64,000 nucleotides of DNA from Roseburia sp. 831b (GTDB taxonomy: Bacteria; Bacillota; Clostridia; Lachnospirales; Lachnospiraceae): the NCBI RefSeq assembly GCF_001940165.2, contig NZ_CP135162.1:3058001-3122000 (forward strand), read 5' to 3'. Position numbers and translations under genes: made by a program. Below are positions 46,487 through 54,546 of this stretch, one piece after another. The notes beneath the pieces were generated by a model. The model was not told the origin of the DNA. It saw only the letters and a program-made list of their open reading frames with translations, and searched no databases. The stretch's first letter is position 1; each line of letters starts with the position of its first letter.

Positions 46487-46515
46487 TTGACTTCCAAAGA
46501 AAGTTCGAATATAAT
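46487..46515 (+). promoter_or_regulatory. Internal promoter before rpmJ
   Basis: TTGACT (46487-46492), exactly 17 nt, TATAAT (46510-46515). It would restart transcription for the alpha part of the cluster. A stem-like leader (CTCTCGAAGTGCGC to GTGCTCGAG) follows to 46570. Confidence 0.85.
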
Positions 46516-46595
46516 ATTAGTCGGACACTTTTGGAAAGCTCTCGAAGTGCGCTTTTTTACGTGCTCGAGTGTTTCATGAGAAAGGAGGATTTGCT

Positions 46596-46709
46596 GTGAA
46601 GGTAAGATCATCAGTTAAACCTATTTGCGAAAAATGCAAAGTCATTAAAAGAAAAGGAAGCATCAGAATTATCTGTGAAAATCCTAAACACAAACAGAGA
46701 CAGGGCTAA
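46596..46709 (+). CDS. rpmJ: Ribosomal protein bL36
   Basis: A 37-residue zinc-ribbon protein: [15 protein letters not shown], then [11 protein letters not shown]. The three Cys and His ligands are intact (C+ form). GTG start behind AAAGGAGG. Confidence 0.95.
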   Translation: MKVRSSVKPICEKCKVIKRKGSIRIICENPKHKQRQG

Positions 46710-47125
46710 TTTGTTCTTGTCTTATTGCTTTGCGTAGACAGTAGAGCCAAGGCTCTATTGCAAAACATGAATTATGTGCGGCTGCAGTGAGACACCTGGA
46801 TAGGTTGTATCACTGTTATCATAATAACAGCAGGAGACAGCTGCTTTCATGCATTAATACCGAGATGCATGGGGAAACGTCTAAATATGGAAGAAACAGG
46901 ACTGGCACACATTTCAGACCGGATGACAACGGGGCTGCCTTTATCTGTGATTCTACGAGCAAAGATAGTTGTATATACTGGATGCCTTAGTGTCAGATAT
47001 ACTGTGCATTGTTTACGTGCGCGGAAGAAGAGCTTTGCGAAAAGTCATGATGTCAAATGGCTTGGAAATGCAAACATAAAATAAGATGCCTTGCATCAGA
47101 TGAATTAATGGAGGTTAAAAAACAC
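46710..47125 (+). other. 416-nt structured leader between rpmJ and rpsM
   Basis: No convincing gene. Perfect hairpins TAGAGCC/GGCTCTA (46742-46757) and CTGTTAT/ATAACAG (46813-46830) are visible, with further G/C-rich imperfect stems to about 47050. Small frames here lack ribosome sites. In E. coli, uS4 represses the alpha operon from the mRNA region before rpsM, so an autoregulatory role is plausible. Confidence 0.5.
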
Positions 47126-47494
47126 ATGGCTCGTATTGCAGGTGTAGATTTACCAAGAGAAAAACGTGTTGAGATCGGTTTGACTTATATCTACGGTATC
47201 GGTAGAGTAAGTGCTACCCGTATCCTTGAAGCAGCAGGAGTTAATCCTGACATTCGTTGTAAAGACTTAACAGATGATGATGTTAAGAAAATCAGTGCAG
47301 TTATCGATGAAACTCAGACTGTAGAAGGTGATTTAAGAAGAGAAATCGCTCTTAATATTAAGAGACTTCAGGAGATTGGATGCTATCGTGGTATCCGTCA
47401 TAGAAAAGGTCTTCCAGTTCGTGGACAGAAGACAAAGACAAACGCTAGAACACGTAAGGGTCCAAAGCGTACAGTTGCTAATAAGAAGAAATAA
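47126..47494 (+). CDS. rpsM: Ribosomal protein uS13
   Basis: A 122-residue 30S head protein: [14 protein letters not shown] start, [20 protein letters not shown] end. ATG 47126 matches the family; the frame is open upstream in the leader. GGAGG is 11 nt upstream. Confidence 0.97.
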   Translation: MARIAGVDLPREKRVEIGLTYIYGIGRVSATRILEAAGVNPDIRCKDLTDDDVKKISAVIDETQTVEGDLRREIALNIKRLQEIGCYRGIRHRKGLPVRGQKTKTNARTRKGPKRTVANKKK

Positions 47495-47570
47495 GTCTTC
47501 TTAACAGACAAATTCAATTTCATGTTGCAAATTAGAAAATTAATTTTAGAGAAAGTAGGTTAGTTTAGAT

Positions 47571-47963
47571 ATGGCTAAAGTTACAAAAAAAGTGACAAAA
47601 AAGCGTGTAAAGAAAAACGTTGAACGCGGACAGGCACACATTCAGTCATCTTTTAACAATACAATCGTAACAATTACAGATGCTGAAGGAAATGCTTTAT
47701 CATGGGCAAGTGCTGGTGGTCTTGGATTTAGAGGTTCAAGAAAATCTACTCCATATGCTGCTCAGATGGCAGCTGAAACTGCTACAAAAGCAGCTTTAAT
47801 TCACGGATTAAAAACAGTTGACGTTATGGTTAAAGGACCAGGATCAGGAAGAGAAGCAGCTATCCGTGCACTCTCCGCTTGTGGTCTTGAAGTTACAAGT
47901 ATCAAAGACGTAACTCCAGTACCTCACAATGGATGTCGTCCACCAAAACGTAGAAGAGTCTAA
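47571..47963 (+). CDS. rpsK: Ribosomal protein uS11
   Basis: A 130-residue platform protein: [15 protein letters not shown] and the C-terminal [13 protein letters not shown]. Complete. Confidence 0.97.
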   Translation: MAKVTKKVTKKRVKKNVERGQAHIQSSFNNTIVTITDAEGNALSWASAGGLGFRGSRKSTPYAAQMAAETATKAALIHGLKTVDVMVKGPGSGREAAIRALSACGLEVTSIKDVTPVPHNGCRPPKRRRV

Positions 47964-47982
47964 TTAGGGAGGTAGAGTCAAG

Positions 47983-48576
47983 ATGGCAGTAAATAAAGTT
48001 CCTGTTCTTAAGAGATGTAGATCTCTTGGTTTAGAACCAAGTTACTTAGGATATGATAAAAAATCCAATAGAGAATTAAAAAGAGCAAATAAGAAAATGT
48101 CTGAATATGCTCTTCAGCTTAGAGAAAAACAGAAAGCAAAATTTATCTACGGTGTATTAGAAAAACCTTTCCATAACTACTATGAGAGAGCAGACCGTAT
48201 GAAGGGAATGACAGGTCAGAACTTAATGACTATGTTAGAGTCCAGATTAGATAACGTAGTATTCCGTATGGGATTCGCTAGAACAAGAAAAGAAGCTAGA
48301 CAGATCGTAGATCACAAGTTCTTCTTAGTAAATGGTAAACCAGTAAACGTACCATCTTACTTAGTAAAAGCTGGCGACGTTATCGAAGTTAGAGAGAAGA
48401 GCAAAGGCCTTCAGAGAATGAAAGACATCGTTGAAGTAGCTGGCGGAAGATTAGTTCCAGACTGGTTAGACGTAGATGTTGAAAAATTACAGGGTACTGT
48501 AAAAGAATTACCTTCCAGAGAGCAGATCGACGTTCCAGTTGATGAGATGCTTATCGTCGAGTTATATTCTAAATAA
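47983..48576 (+). CDS. rpsD: Ribosomal protein uS4
   Basis: A 197-residue 16S assembly initiator with an S4 RNA-binding domain ([20 protein letters not shown]). The zinc-cysteine motif of some uS4 forms is absent (only C12). It may autoregulate the alpha operon. Confidence 0.97.
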   Translation: MAVNKVPVLKRCRSLGLEPSYLGYDKKSNRELKRANKKMSEYALQLREKQKAKFIYGVLEKPFHNYYERADRMKGMTGQNLMTMLESRLDNVVFRMGFARTRKEARQIVDHKFFLVNGKPVNVPSYLVKAGDVIEVREKSKGLQRMKDIVEVAGGRLVPDWLDVDVEKLQGTVKELPSREQIDVPVDEMLIVELYSK

Positions 48577-48602
48577 GTAGTCATAAAGAGCGTATGGATA
48601 AA

Positions 48603-48652
48603 GCAGCAAGAGTATTTTATGTATTTATACTTAAAATACTTTTGCTGTCTTT
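48603..48652 (+). other. Long hairpin between rpsD and rpoA
   Basis: GCAGCAAGAGTATTTT pairs with AAAATACTTTTGCTGT around a short AT loop. 15-16 pairs with one G-T, without a clear T tail; it could slow transcription or guide mRNA cleavage before rpoA. Confidence 0.6.
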
Positions 48653-48712
48653 GGAAATCGCCAAAAGCTATATATTGTTAAGCAATGAAACCCGAGAAGG
48701 AGGGACTTTGTA

Positions 48713-49672
48713 GTGTTCGATTTTGAAAAACCAAATATTACGATCGCTGAAATTTCAGAAGACAAAAAGTACGGTAAATTTGTTGTAGAACCATTGGAAA
48801 GAGGCTATGGTACAACTCTTGGTAACTCATTAAGAAGAATTATGCTTTCTTCTTTGCCAGGTGCTGCAGTAAGCCAGGTTAAAATCGATGGTGTGTTACA
48901 TGAGTTCAGCTCCATTCCTGGAGTAAAAGAAGATGTGACTGAGATTATCATGAACATCAAGAACCTTGCAATCAGAAATAATAGTACTACAAATGAACCA
49001 AAAGTTGCTTATATTGAATTCGAAGGTGAAGGCGTTGTTACGGCTGCAGATATCCAGGCTGATTCCGATATCCAGATTTTAAATCCGGATTTAGTTATCG
49101 CAAACTTAAATGGTGGTGCAGACAGTAAATTATACATGGAACTTACTATCACAAAAGGTAGAGGTTATGTAAGCGCTGACAAGAACAAATCAGAAGATGT
49201 ACCAATCGGTGTAATCGCTGTGGATTCTATCTACACACCAGTAGAGAGAGTAAACCTTTCTATTGAAAATACACGTGTTGGTCAGATTACAGACTTTGAT
49301 AAACTTACATTAGATGTTTACACAAATGGAACTTTAGAGCCAGACGAAGCTGTAAGCTTAGCTGCAAAAGTTTTAAGTGAACATTTAAATCTTTTCATCG
49401 ATTTATCCGAGACTGCACAGCAGGCTGACGTTATGATCGAGAAAGAAGATAATGCAAAAGAAAAAGTTCTTGAAATGAACATTGATGAACTTGAGTTATC
49501 TGTTCGTTCTTACAACTGCTTAAAGAGAGCAGGTATCAACACAGTAGAAGAGTTGACAAACAGAACACCAGAAGACATGATGAAAGTTCGTAACCTTGGA
49601 CGTAAGTCTTTAGAAGAAGTATTAGCAAAATTAAAAGAATTAGGATTAGAGCTCAACCAGGGTGAAGAATAA
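48713..49672 (+). CDS. rpoA: RNA polymerase alpha subunit
   Basis: A 319-residue subunit: N-terminal dimerization domain ([20 protein letters not shown]) and a C-terminal domain with [11 protein letters not shown] and [11 protein letters not shown]. It begins with GTG behind AAGGAGGG. Confidence 0.97.
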   Translation: MFDFEKPNITIAEISEDKKYGKFVVEPLERGYGTTLGNSLRRIMLSSLPGAAVSQVKIDGVLHEFSSIPGVKEDVTEIIMNIKNLAIRNNSTTNEPKVAYIEFEGEGVVTAADIQADSDIQILNPDLVIANLNGGADSKLYMELTITKGRGYVSADKNKSEDVPIGVIAVDSIYTPVERVNLSIENTRVGQITDFDKLTLDVYTNGTLEPDEAVSLAAKVLSEHLNLFIDLSETAQQADVMIEKEDNAKEKVLEMNIDELELSVRSYNCLKRAGINTVEELTNRTPEDMMKVRNLGRKSLEEVLAKLKELGLELNQGEE

Positions 49673-49675
49673 ATA

Positions 49676-49718
49676 GAACTTTGCAAGCAAAGTTCATTAG
49701 AAGTTTCTTCGAAACTTC
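49676..49718 (+). repeat. Two hairpins after rpoA
   Basis: GAACTTTGC/GCAAAGTTC (49676-49695) and GAAGTTTC/GAAACTTC (49700-49718), perfect, back to back, directly after the rpoA stop. Confidence 0.7.
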
Positions 49719-49786
49719 CCACAATTGAGAGAGGTTTCGAAAAAACATCTCACCTTAGATTGATTTCTATATATTGAGGCAGAAAC

Positions 49787-49868
49787 AGTAAGTCCGAATG
49801 GCATGAACTATGTCTCGCCACAAAAATTGCACTTGGCAAGTAAGTCCGAATGGCATAGCCTGGTGTAC
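49787..49868 (+). repeat. Twin RNA-like repeat upstream of rplQ
   Basis: The 18-mer AGTAAGTCCGAATGGCAT occurs exactly at 49787-49804 and 49839-49856. After each copy comes a short variable stretch ending in CCACAAA. GGC/GCC or TGG/CCA pairing can close a small hairpin in each. The second copy ends just before the rplQ ribosome site. Confidence 0.7.
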
Positions 49869-49888
49869 CACAAATGGAGGAAAATAAA

Positions 49889-50425
49889 ATGGCAAAGTAT
49901 CGTAAATTAAGCAGAACCTCTAGCCAGAGAAAGGCTTTATTAAGAGGTCAGGTAACAGCATTATTAAACAATGGTAAAATTGTTACAACAGAAGCAAAAG
50001 CAAAAGAAGTTCGTAAAATTGCAGAAGGCATTATCGCTTTAGCAATCAAAGAAAAAGATAACTTCGAAGAAGTAACTGTAAAAGCTAAAGTTGCTCGTAA
50101 AGATAAAGATGGTAAGAGAGTAAAAGAAGTTGTAGATGGTAAGAAAGTTACTGTTTATGATGAAGTTGAAAAAACGATCAAGAAAGATTTACCATCCCGT
50201 CTTCATGCTAGAAGACAGATGATGAAAGTTCTTTACTCTGTAACAGAAGTTCCAACAGCTGCAGCAGGAAAGAAGAGAAATACAAAAGAAGTTGATTTAT
50301 GTGCAAAATTATTTGACGAAATCGCTCCTAAGTATGAAGGACGTAACGGTGGTTACACAAGAATCGTAAAGATTGGTCAGCGTAAAGGTGACGGAGCTTT
50401 AGAAGTACTTCTTGAGTTAGTTTAA
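49889..50425 (+). CDS. rplQ: Ribosomal protein bL17 with a long insertion
   Basis: A 178-residue protein, against about 115-125 in most bacteria. The core is intact (Y-R-K-L-S-R-T-S-S-Q-R at the start, G-G-Y-T-R-I-V-K-I-G-Q-R near the end), but a lysine/glutamate-rich insertion of about 45 residues lies near 55-100. Start at the ATG after GGAGGAAAATAAA; an upstream ATG (49874) would add five residues. Last gene of the cluster. Confidence 0.95.
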   Translation: MAKYRKLSRTSSQRKALLRGQVTALLNNGKIVTTEAKAKEVRKIAEGIIALAIKEKDNFEEVTVKAKVARKDKDGKRVKEVVDGKKVTVYDEVEKTIKKDLPSRLHARRQMMKVLYSVTEVPTAAAGKKRNTKEVDLCAKLFDEIAPKYEGRNGGYTRIVKIGQRKGDGALEVLLELV

Positions 50426-50439
50426 TCCTACGATAACAT

Positions 50440-50483
50440 AAGACTCATTCCGTGATGAAAGTCATGTGGATGGGTCTTTTTTT
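50440..50483 (+). terminator. Terminator of the ribosomal cluster
   Basis: AGACTCAT with ATGGGTCT and inner CC/GG pairs, then seven T residues. Confidence 0.85.
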
Positions 50484-50521
50484 AATTTATAGGAAATTGC
50501 TGTGCAATATGCTTTTTCATA

Positions 50522-50545
50522 TAACAGGAAATATCGTTCCTGTTA
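50522..50545. repeat. REP-like palindrome, copy 2
   Basis: TAACAGGAA (50522-50530) pairs with TTCCTGTTA (50537-50545) over ATATCG; same centre and size as copy 3, with CAGGCGGAAAAAATCC after it. Confidence 0.55.
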
Positions 50546-50603
50546 CATAACAGGCGGAAAAAATCCAATTTCGACATAAAATCTCCCGATACTGCCCGAA
50601 TTA

Positions 50604-50632
50604 TTTACTGTTAAATTTTGGAAGAATATAAT
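50604..50632 (+). promoter_or_regulatory. Promoter of the surface-protein gene
   Basis: TTTACT (50604-50609), 17-nt spacer, TATAAT (50627-50632). Confidence 0.7.
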
Positions 50633-50670
50633 TGAGTGGTAACAAAAAATTTACACGGAGGTAGTAGTTT

Positions 50671-52143
50671 ATGAAGAAATTAACAAAACGCCTGAGTGCG
50701 CTTGTTTTTGCAATGGTATTGTTATTTACCAGTGCAGTTGGCGTACGGGCAGAAAACGTAACACCAGATGATGGTCGTTGGAAAACAATTGAGGGAGACG
50801 GCTATACAATTGGTGCTGCAACAAAGACAGATGCAGGATACTTAGCATGTGTCTGGATTTATGCAGAGAAGTCAAAGGATACTGCAACACTTACTGCAAC
50901 TGCAAAGACAGCAATGGCAGACCCACACGTTATTGATTATTCCATGTTACAGGCATTTTCAATGGGAGATGGTGTTGTTGCAAACACAGACTTATTGTCC
51001 GCATTAAAAGACAAGAAAATGAGTGCTACATTTGGTAGTGATAGTAAGGATGTATTCTGGACAATCAGCATGATTAATGATGCATCCAAGGATTTCAACC
51101 CAGATAATATTTCAAAAGATATCAGCAATGATGCTGTAAATGCAAAATTAGCATCTGTTGGTTTTGCTGGAGAGAAAACACAGTTTTCTGTCAATAGTAC
51201 ATTACCAGGTTCTGTTGACAATTTGGAAATTGGTAATATCGCAAATGGAACATTTTCACTTGATGCTTCAAAGAACAGTTATCAATATTTACATGGCTAT
51301 ACCTATTATTACAATGCATCCAGAGATTTGTTTGAATATGTAGGAACAGCATTCTATGGACAGTATGGTGATAGTTATAACTTCCTTTCTTTGGACAATG
51401 TAAACAAAAAAGGTACATACCTTGTAACAAGAGATTTATTACCAGATTCTATCACAACCGGTAAAACAGTTGTTGTAGATACTTTTGGTATTACAAAGAC
51501 AGCAGACTTAACCAAAGCAATCAAAGATACCATCGCTTCCACAGAGGCAGGTAACGTTGTAAAAGTAACGGTACCAAGGGGAACTGTTGTAACAACAGAT
51601 GTTATGCAGGCAGCAAAAGATAAGGGCGTAGCTCTTACTTTAGAGTCTTCTGCAGGAACTTATGTATCATGGGCATTTGGTGTTATCCAGAACGTAGTAG
51701 AATTTGACCCAACTGTAAATGTTGGTCAGTCTTCTGATGCGATGGATAAAAAGTTAGCTAGCGTTACCTTACCATCTACCTTAAAATACACACCAGTACA
51801 CTTTGCATTTGATGGAACACTTCCAGCACAGGCAGAGGTTACATTAGACCTTTCTACATTTACTGGCGCAGCAGATGGTTCTACCATTTACTTATATTAT
51901 TACAATCCAACTACAAACTTATTTGAGAAGATTGATTCTTCTGCATTTAAGGATGGATATGCAACCTTTACCATGACACACTGCTCTGACTACATCGTAA
52001 CAAACGAAGAGTTAACAGGAGCACTTGTAACAACACCAGCTCCAGATACAGGAGATCAGGCAAACCTTGTATTATACATCGTAGTAATGTTACTTGGTGT
52101 AGTAGCAATTGCAGCTGTAGTAGCTCGTAAAAAAAGAGCATAG
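50671..52143 (+). CDS. Secreted surface protein with sortase-type tail
   Basis: A 490-residue protein: signal peptide (residues 1-28, ending V-R-A), a long Ser/Thr/Asp-rich extracellular part with Y-Y-Y-N repeated before each of two similar modules (Y-Y-Y-N-A-S-R-D-L-F-E and Y-Y-Y-N-P-T-T-N-L-F-E), then P-D-T-G-D, a hydrophobic helix and R-K-K-R-A. The tail looks like a cell-wall sorting signal of the NPxTG/PxTG type rather than LPxTG. No sortase gene is in the window. Function unknown. GGAGG before the ATG. Confidence 0.8.
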   Translation: MKKLTKRLSALVFAMVLLFTSAVGVRAENVTPDDGRWKTIEGDGYTIGAATKTDAGYLACVWIYAEKSKDTATLTATAKTAMADPHVIDYSMLQAFSMGDGVVANTDLLSALKDKKMSATFGSDSKDVFWTISMINDASKDFNPDNISKDISNDAVNAKLASVGFAGEKTQFSVNSTLPGSVDNLEIGNIANGTFSLDASKNSYQYLHGYTYYYNASRDLFEYVGTAFYGQYGDSYNFLSLDNVNKKGTYLVTRDLLPDSITTGKTVVVDTFGITKTADLTKAIKDTIASTEAGNVVKVTVPRGTVVTTDVMQAAKDKGVALTLESSAGTYVSWAFGVIQNVVEFDPTVNVGQSSDAMDKKLASVTLPSTLKYTPVHFAFDGTLPAQAEVTLDLSTFTGAADGSTIYLYYYNPTTNLFEKIDSSAFKDGYATFTMTHCSDYIVTNEELTGALVTTPAPDTGDQANLVLYIVVMLLGVVAIAAVVARKKRA

Positions 52144-52226
52144 TAAAATTGCATGTAAGCTTGAATCTGTAAGGGATTGAGGACTCATGTTTTAAGATGT
52201 TCTAAACAAATAAAGAGTTGAAAAAA

Positions 52227-52268
52227 AGAAGGAGTTGGCTCATTTAGTGAGCCAGCTCCTTCTTTTTT
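52227..52268 (+). terminator. Terminator after the surface-protein gene
   Basis: AAGAAGGAGTTGGCTC pairs with GAGCCAGCTCCTTCTT over ATTTAGT and runs into seven T residues. Confidence 0.92.
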
Positions 52269-52392
52269 TATGTAATAGGAAATTTCGTTCCTATTACATA
52301 AAAAAGCTCCACAAGGATCGCACTGCGGCGGAGTTGAACAATGTCGCAAATGCGACCCGCCGCAGGCGGAGAATCCTGCAAGCAGGATTCTT
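52269..52392. repeat. REP-like palindrome copy 3 with compound hairpin
   Basis: TATGTAATAGGAA (52269-52281) pairs perfectly with TTCCTATTACATA (52288-52300). The tail AAAAAGCTCCACAAGGAT follows, then CTGCGGCGG/CCGCCGCAG (about 52324-52365) with an inner GTCGCA/TGCGAC hairpin, then AATCCTGC/GCAGGATT and six T residues. The whole block is gene-free. Confidence 0.7.
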
Positions 52393-52423
52393 TTTTACAG
52401 TCATGCATTAAAAAATCAGTTTG

Positions 52424-53836
52424 TTATTTCTTTGCAATTGGCAGCGTGAAAATAAATTCCGTTCCAACTCCTTCTGTACTGATGACATTAATGTTTTCGT
52501 CGTGTGCCTGTACAATTTCTTTTACAATGGCAAGGCCAAGGCCGGTTCCTTTTTTATCTTTTCCACGGGAAAGATCTGTCTTGTAAAAACGTTCCCAGAT
52601 TTTTTTGATACTGTCTTTTGGAATACCGATTCCGGTATCTTTGACGGAAATGAAGATTTTCTCATTCTTTTCGGTGGTCTCGATGGTAATGGCAGAATCG
52701 TTGTGGCTGAATTTGATGGCATTGTCAATCAGATTGTAGAGTACACGTTGAATCTTGTCATAATCGGCAGTGACAAACAATTCTTTTCCGGTAAGAATCA
52801 GGTTGAACGAGATTCGCTTCTCCTTGCATTTTCCCTCAAAAGTCTGCACTGTCATCTTAATCATATTGTTGATGTCAAAATCACTGATGTCCAGGATGAC
52901 GCCCTTTGTTCCAAATTTATTTAATTCCAGCAGGCTGTTGGTCAGCTTGTTTAGGCGCTCGGTCTCAAACAGGATGATGTTTAAGTATTTTTCCTGCATC
53001 TCCACTGGGATAGTTCCATCTAACATTGCCTCTATGTATCCTTTGATTGAAGTCAAAGGAGAACGGAAGTCGTGAGAGACATTGGAGACAAATTTGCGCT
53101 GGTCGTCCTCTAAGGTATTCAGCTCATTTGCCATATAGTTAAAGGATGCCGTCAGATAACCAATCTCATCGTTGGAGTGAACCGGAATCTGCTGTTCAAA
53201 CGAGCCGGCAGCGTATTCTTTTGCGGCCTTTGTGATACGGTGAATCGGGATATAAACTACAAATGTAAATGCAGCGAGTATCACGATTGTTCCAAGGAAA
53301 AGCAAAAGCTGTGTGACATAGGAAATGTTCATGAGCCCGTAAAGGTTTTTCGTGACAAGGCTCATTGGTTTATGGATAATCACATAGCCCCGTACCTTGT
53401 AATTTACAGTGATGGGAGCAAAAACGCTTAACTGCGTTTCCTCAAAGCTGTCATAAAAAGTGCCAATGCCGTAATATTGATTCCCAAAATCGCTGATATC
53501 GAAGGAATCAATTGAGCGTGTATCGTTGATGCTGGATTCATCGGAGGAATCCAAAAGGATGGTTCCGTTTTTGTCGACAATCCAGATGTCAGCGGATAAG
53601 TAAGTGTCTAGCGTGTTAAGCTGTGTCTCAAGTTCAGCTAATTCCATCGAGTGATTGTAATAATTTTTGGCATAATTATTTGCAATCAGATTCGCCTCAC
53701 GGTAGAGGTTTGAGGCCTCCTTTTTCTCTAAATATTGCGACGTGTAATGATTGGTGAAAGTCGCAATCAAAAGAAAACCCAAAATTCCATAGATGAGGAA
53801 GCCAATCAACATCTTTAAATAAAGCGTGCGTCTCAT
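52424..53836 (-). CDS. Sensor histidine kinase, PhoR/ResE-like
   Basis: A 470-residue kinase: TM1 (about 8-29), extracellular sensor (30-170), TM2 (about 172-195), HAMP (196-248), HisKA with H255 (V-S-H-D-F-R-S-P), HATPase (N-L-I-D-N-A-I-K-F-S, D-T-G-I-G-I-P, G-T-G-L-G-L-A). It overlaps the response regulator by 4 bp, so they are cotranscribed and form one system. Signal unknown; cell-envelope stress is a common role for this type. Confidence 0.93.
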   Translation of the reverse strand: MRRTLYLKMLIGFLIYGILGFLLIATFTNHYTSQYLEKKEASNLYREANLIANNYAKNYYNHSMELAELETQLNTLDTYLSADIWIVDKNGTILLDSSDESSINDTRSIDSFDISDFGNQYYGIGTFYDSFEETQLSVFAPITVNYKVRGYVIIHKPMSLVTKNLYGLMNISYVTQLLLFLGTIVILAAFTFVVYIPIHRITKAAKEYAAGSFEQQIPVHSNDEIGYLTASFNYMANELNTLEDDQRKFVSNVSHDFRSPLTSIKGYIEAMLDGTIPVEMQEKYLNIILFETERLNKLTNSLLELNKFGTKGVILDISDFDINNMIKMTVQTFEGKCKEKRISFNLILTGKELFVTADYDKIQRVLYNLIDNAIKFSHNDSAITIETTEKNEKIFISVKDTGIGIPKDSIKKIWERFYKTDLSRGKDKKGTGLGLAIVKEIVQAHDENINVISTEGVGTEFIFTLPIAKK

Positions 53837-54537
53837 GATTCTTTGACCTCAAATTTGTAACCGATGCCCCAGACGGTGGAAAGACTCCAGTTGGCATGGT
53901 CTTTGATTTTCTCGCGGAGACGTTTGACATGGACGTCGACGGTTCTGGTGTCTCCGATGTATTCATATCCCCAGATATGGTCAAGAAGCTGTTCTCGGGT
54001 GAATACCTGGTTTGGTGAGGATGCCAGGAAATAAAGAAGTTCTAATTCTTTTGGCGGCATATCAATCGGCTGTCCGTTGTATACAACAGAATAATTAGAC
54101 AAATTGACGACTAAATCGGGGTATTCCACGCATTTTAAGTCAGCTGCAGGTTCTTCCTGCTTGGCAGGCTGAAAACGTCTTAAAACAGCTTTTACACGAG
54201 CTACAAGCTCTTTTGCGTCAAACGGCTTCATCATGTAATCATCCGCACCAAGCTCTAAGCCTAAGACTTTGTCAAAAATTTCACCTTTTGCGGAGAGCAT
54301 GATAATCGGCACATTTGATTTGGTACGAATCTCGCGGCAGACCTGGTATCCGTCGATGCCCGGCAGCATGAGATCTAACAGAATCATATTGGGATGGTAC
54401 TGTTCGAAAGCAACGAGAGCCTCTTCCCCATCGTTTACAATTTTTGTATCATAACATTCTTTTGTTAAATAAAGAGAAATCAGTTCGGCGATATTGTTGT
54501 CATCGTCTACAATTAGTACTTTTTGTTTTGCAACCAT
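53833..54537 (-). CDS. OmpR-family response regulator
   Basis: A 234-residue regulator: receiver with D55 (I-L-L-D-L-M-L-P-G) and K near 105 (M-M-K-P-F-D), winged helix at the C-terminus (R-E-Q-L-L-D-H-I-W-G-Y, V-D-V-H-V-K-R-L-R-E-K-I). It pairs with the overlapping kinase. mutS2 lies 9 nt upstream, so all three may form one operon. Confidence 0.95.
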   Translation of the reverse strand: MVAKQKVLIVDDDNNIAELISLYLTKECYDTKIVNDGEEALVAFEQYHPNMILLDLMLPGIDGYQVCREIRTKSNVPIIMLSAKGEIFDKVLGLELGADDYMMKPFDAKELVARVKAVLRRFQPAKQEEPAADLKCVEYPDLVVNLSNYSVVYNGQPIDMPPKELELLYFLASSPNQVFTREQLLDHIWGYEYIGDTRTVDVHVKRLREKIKDHANWSLSTVWGIGYKFEVKES

Positions 54538-54546
54538 AATGACCTC

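Noticed and set aside
46787..47084. Two small frames in the rpmJ-rpsM gap
   Set aside because: No ribosome sites and no family resemblance; the sequence looks like structured RNA.
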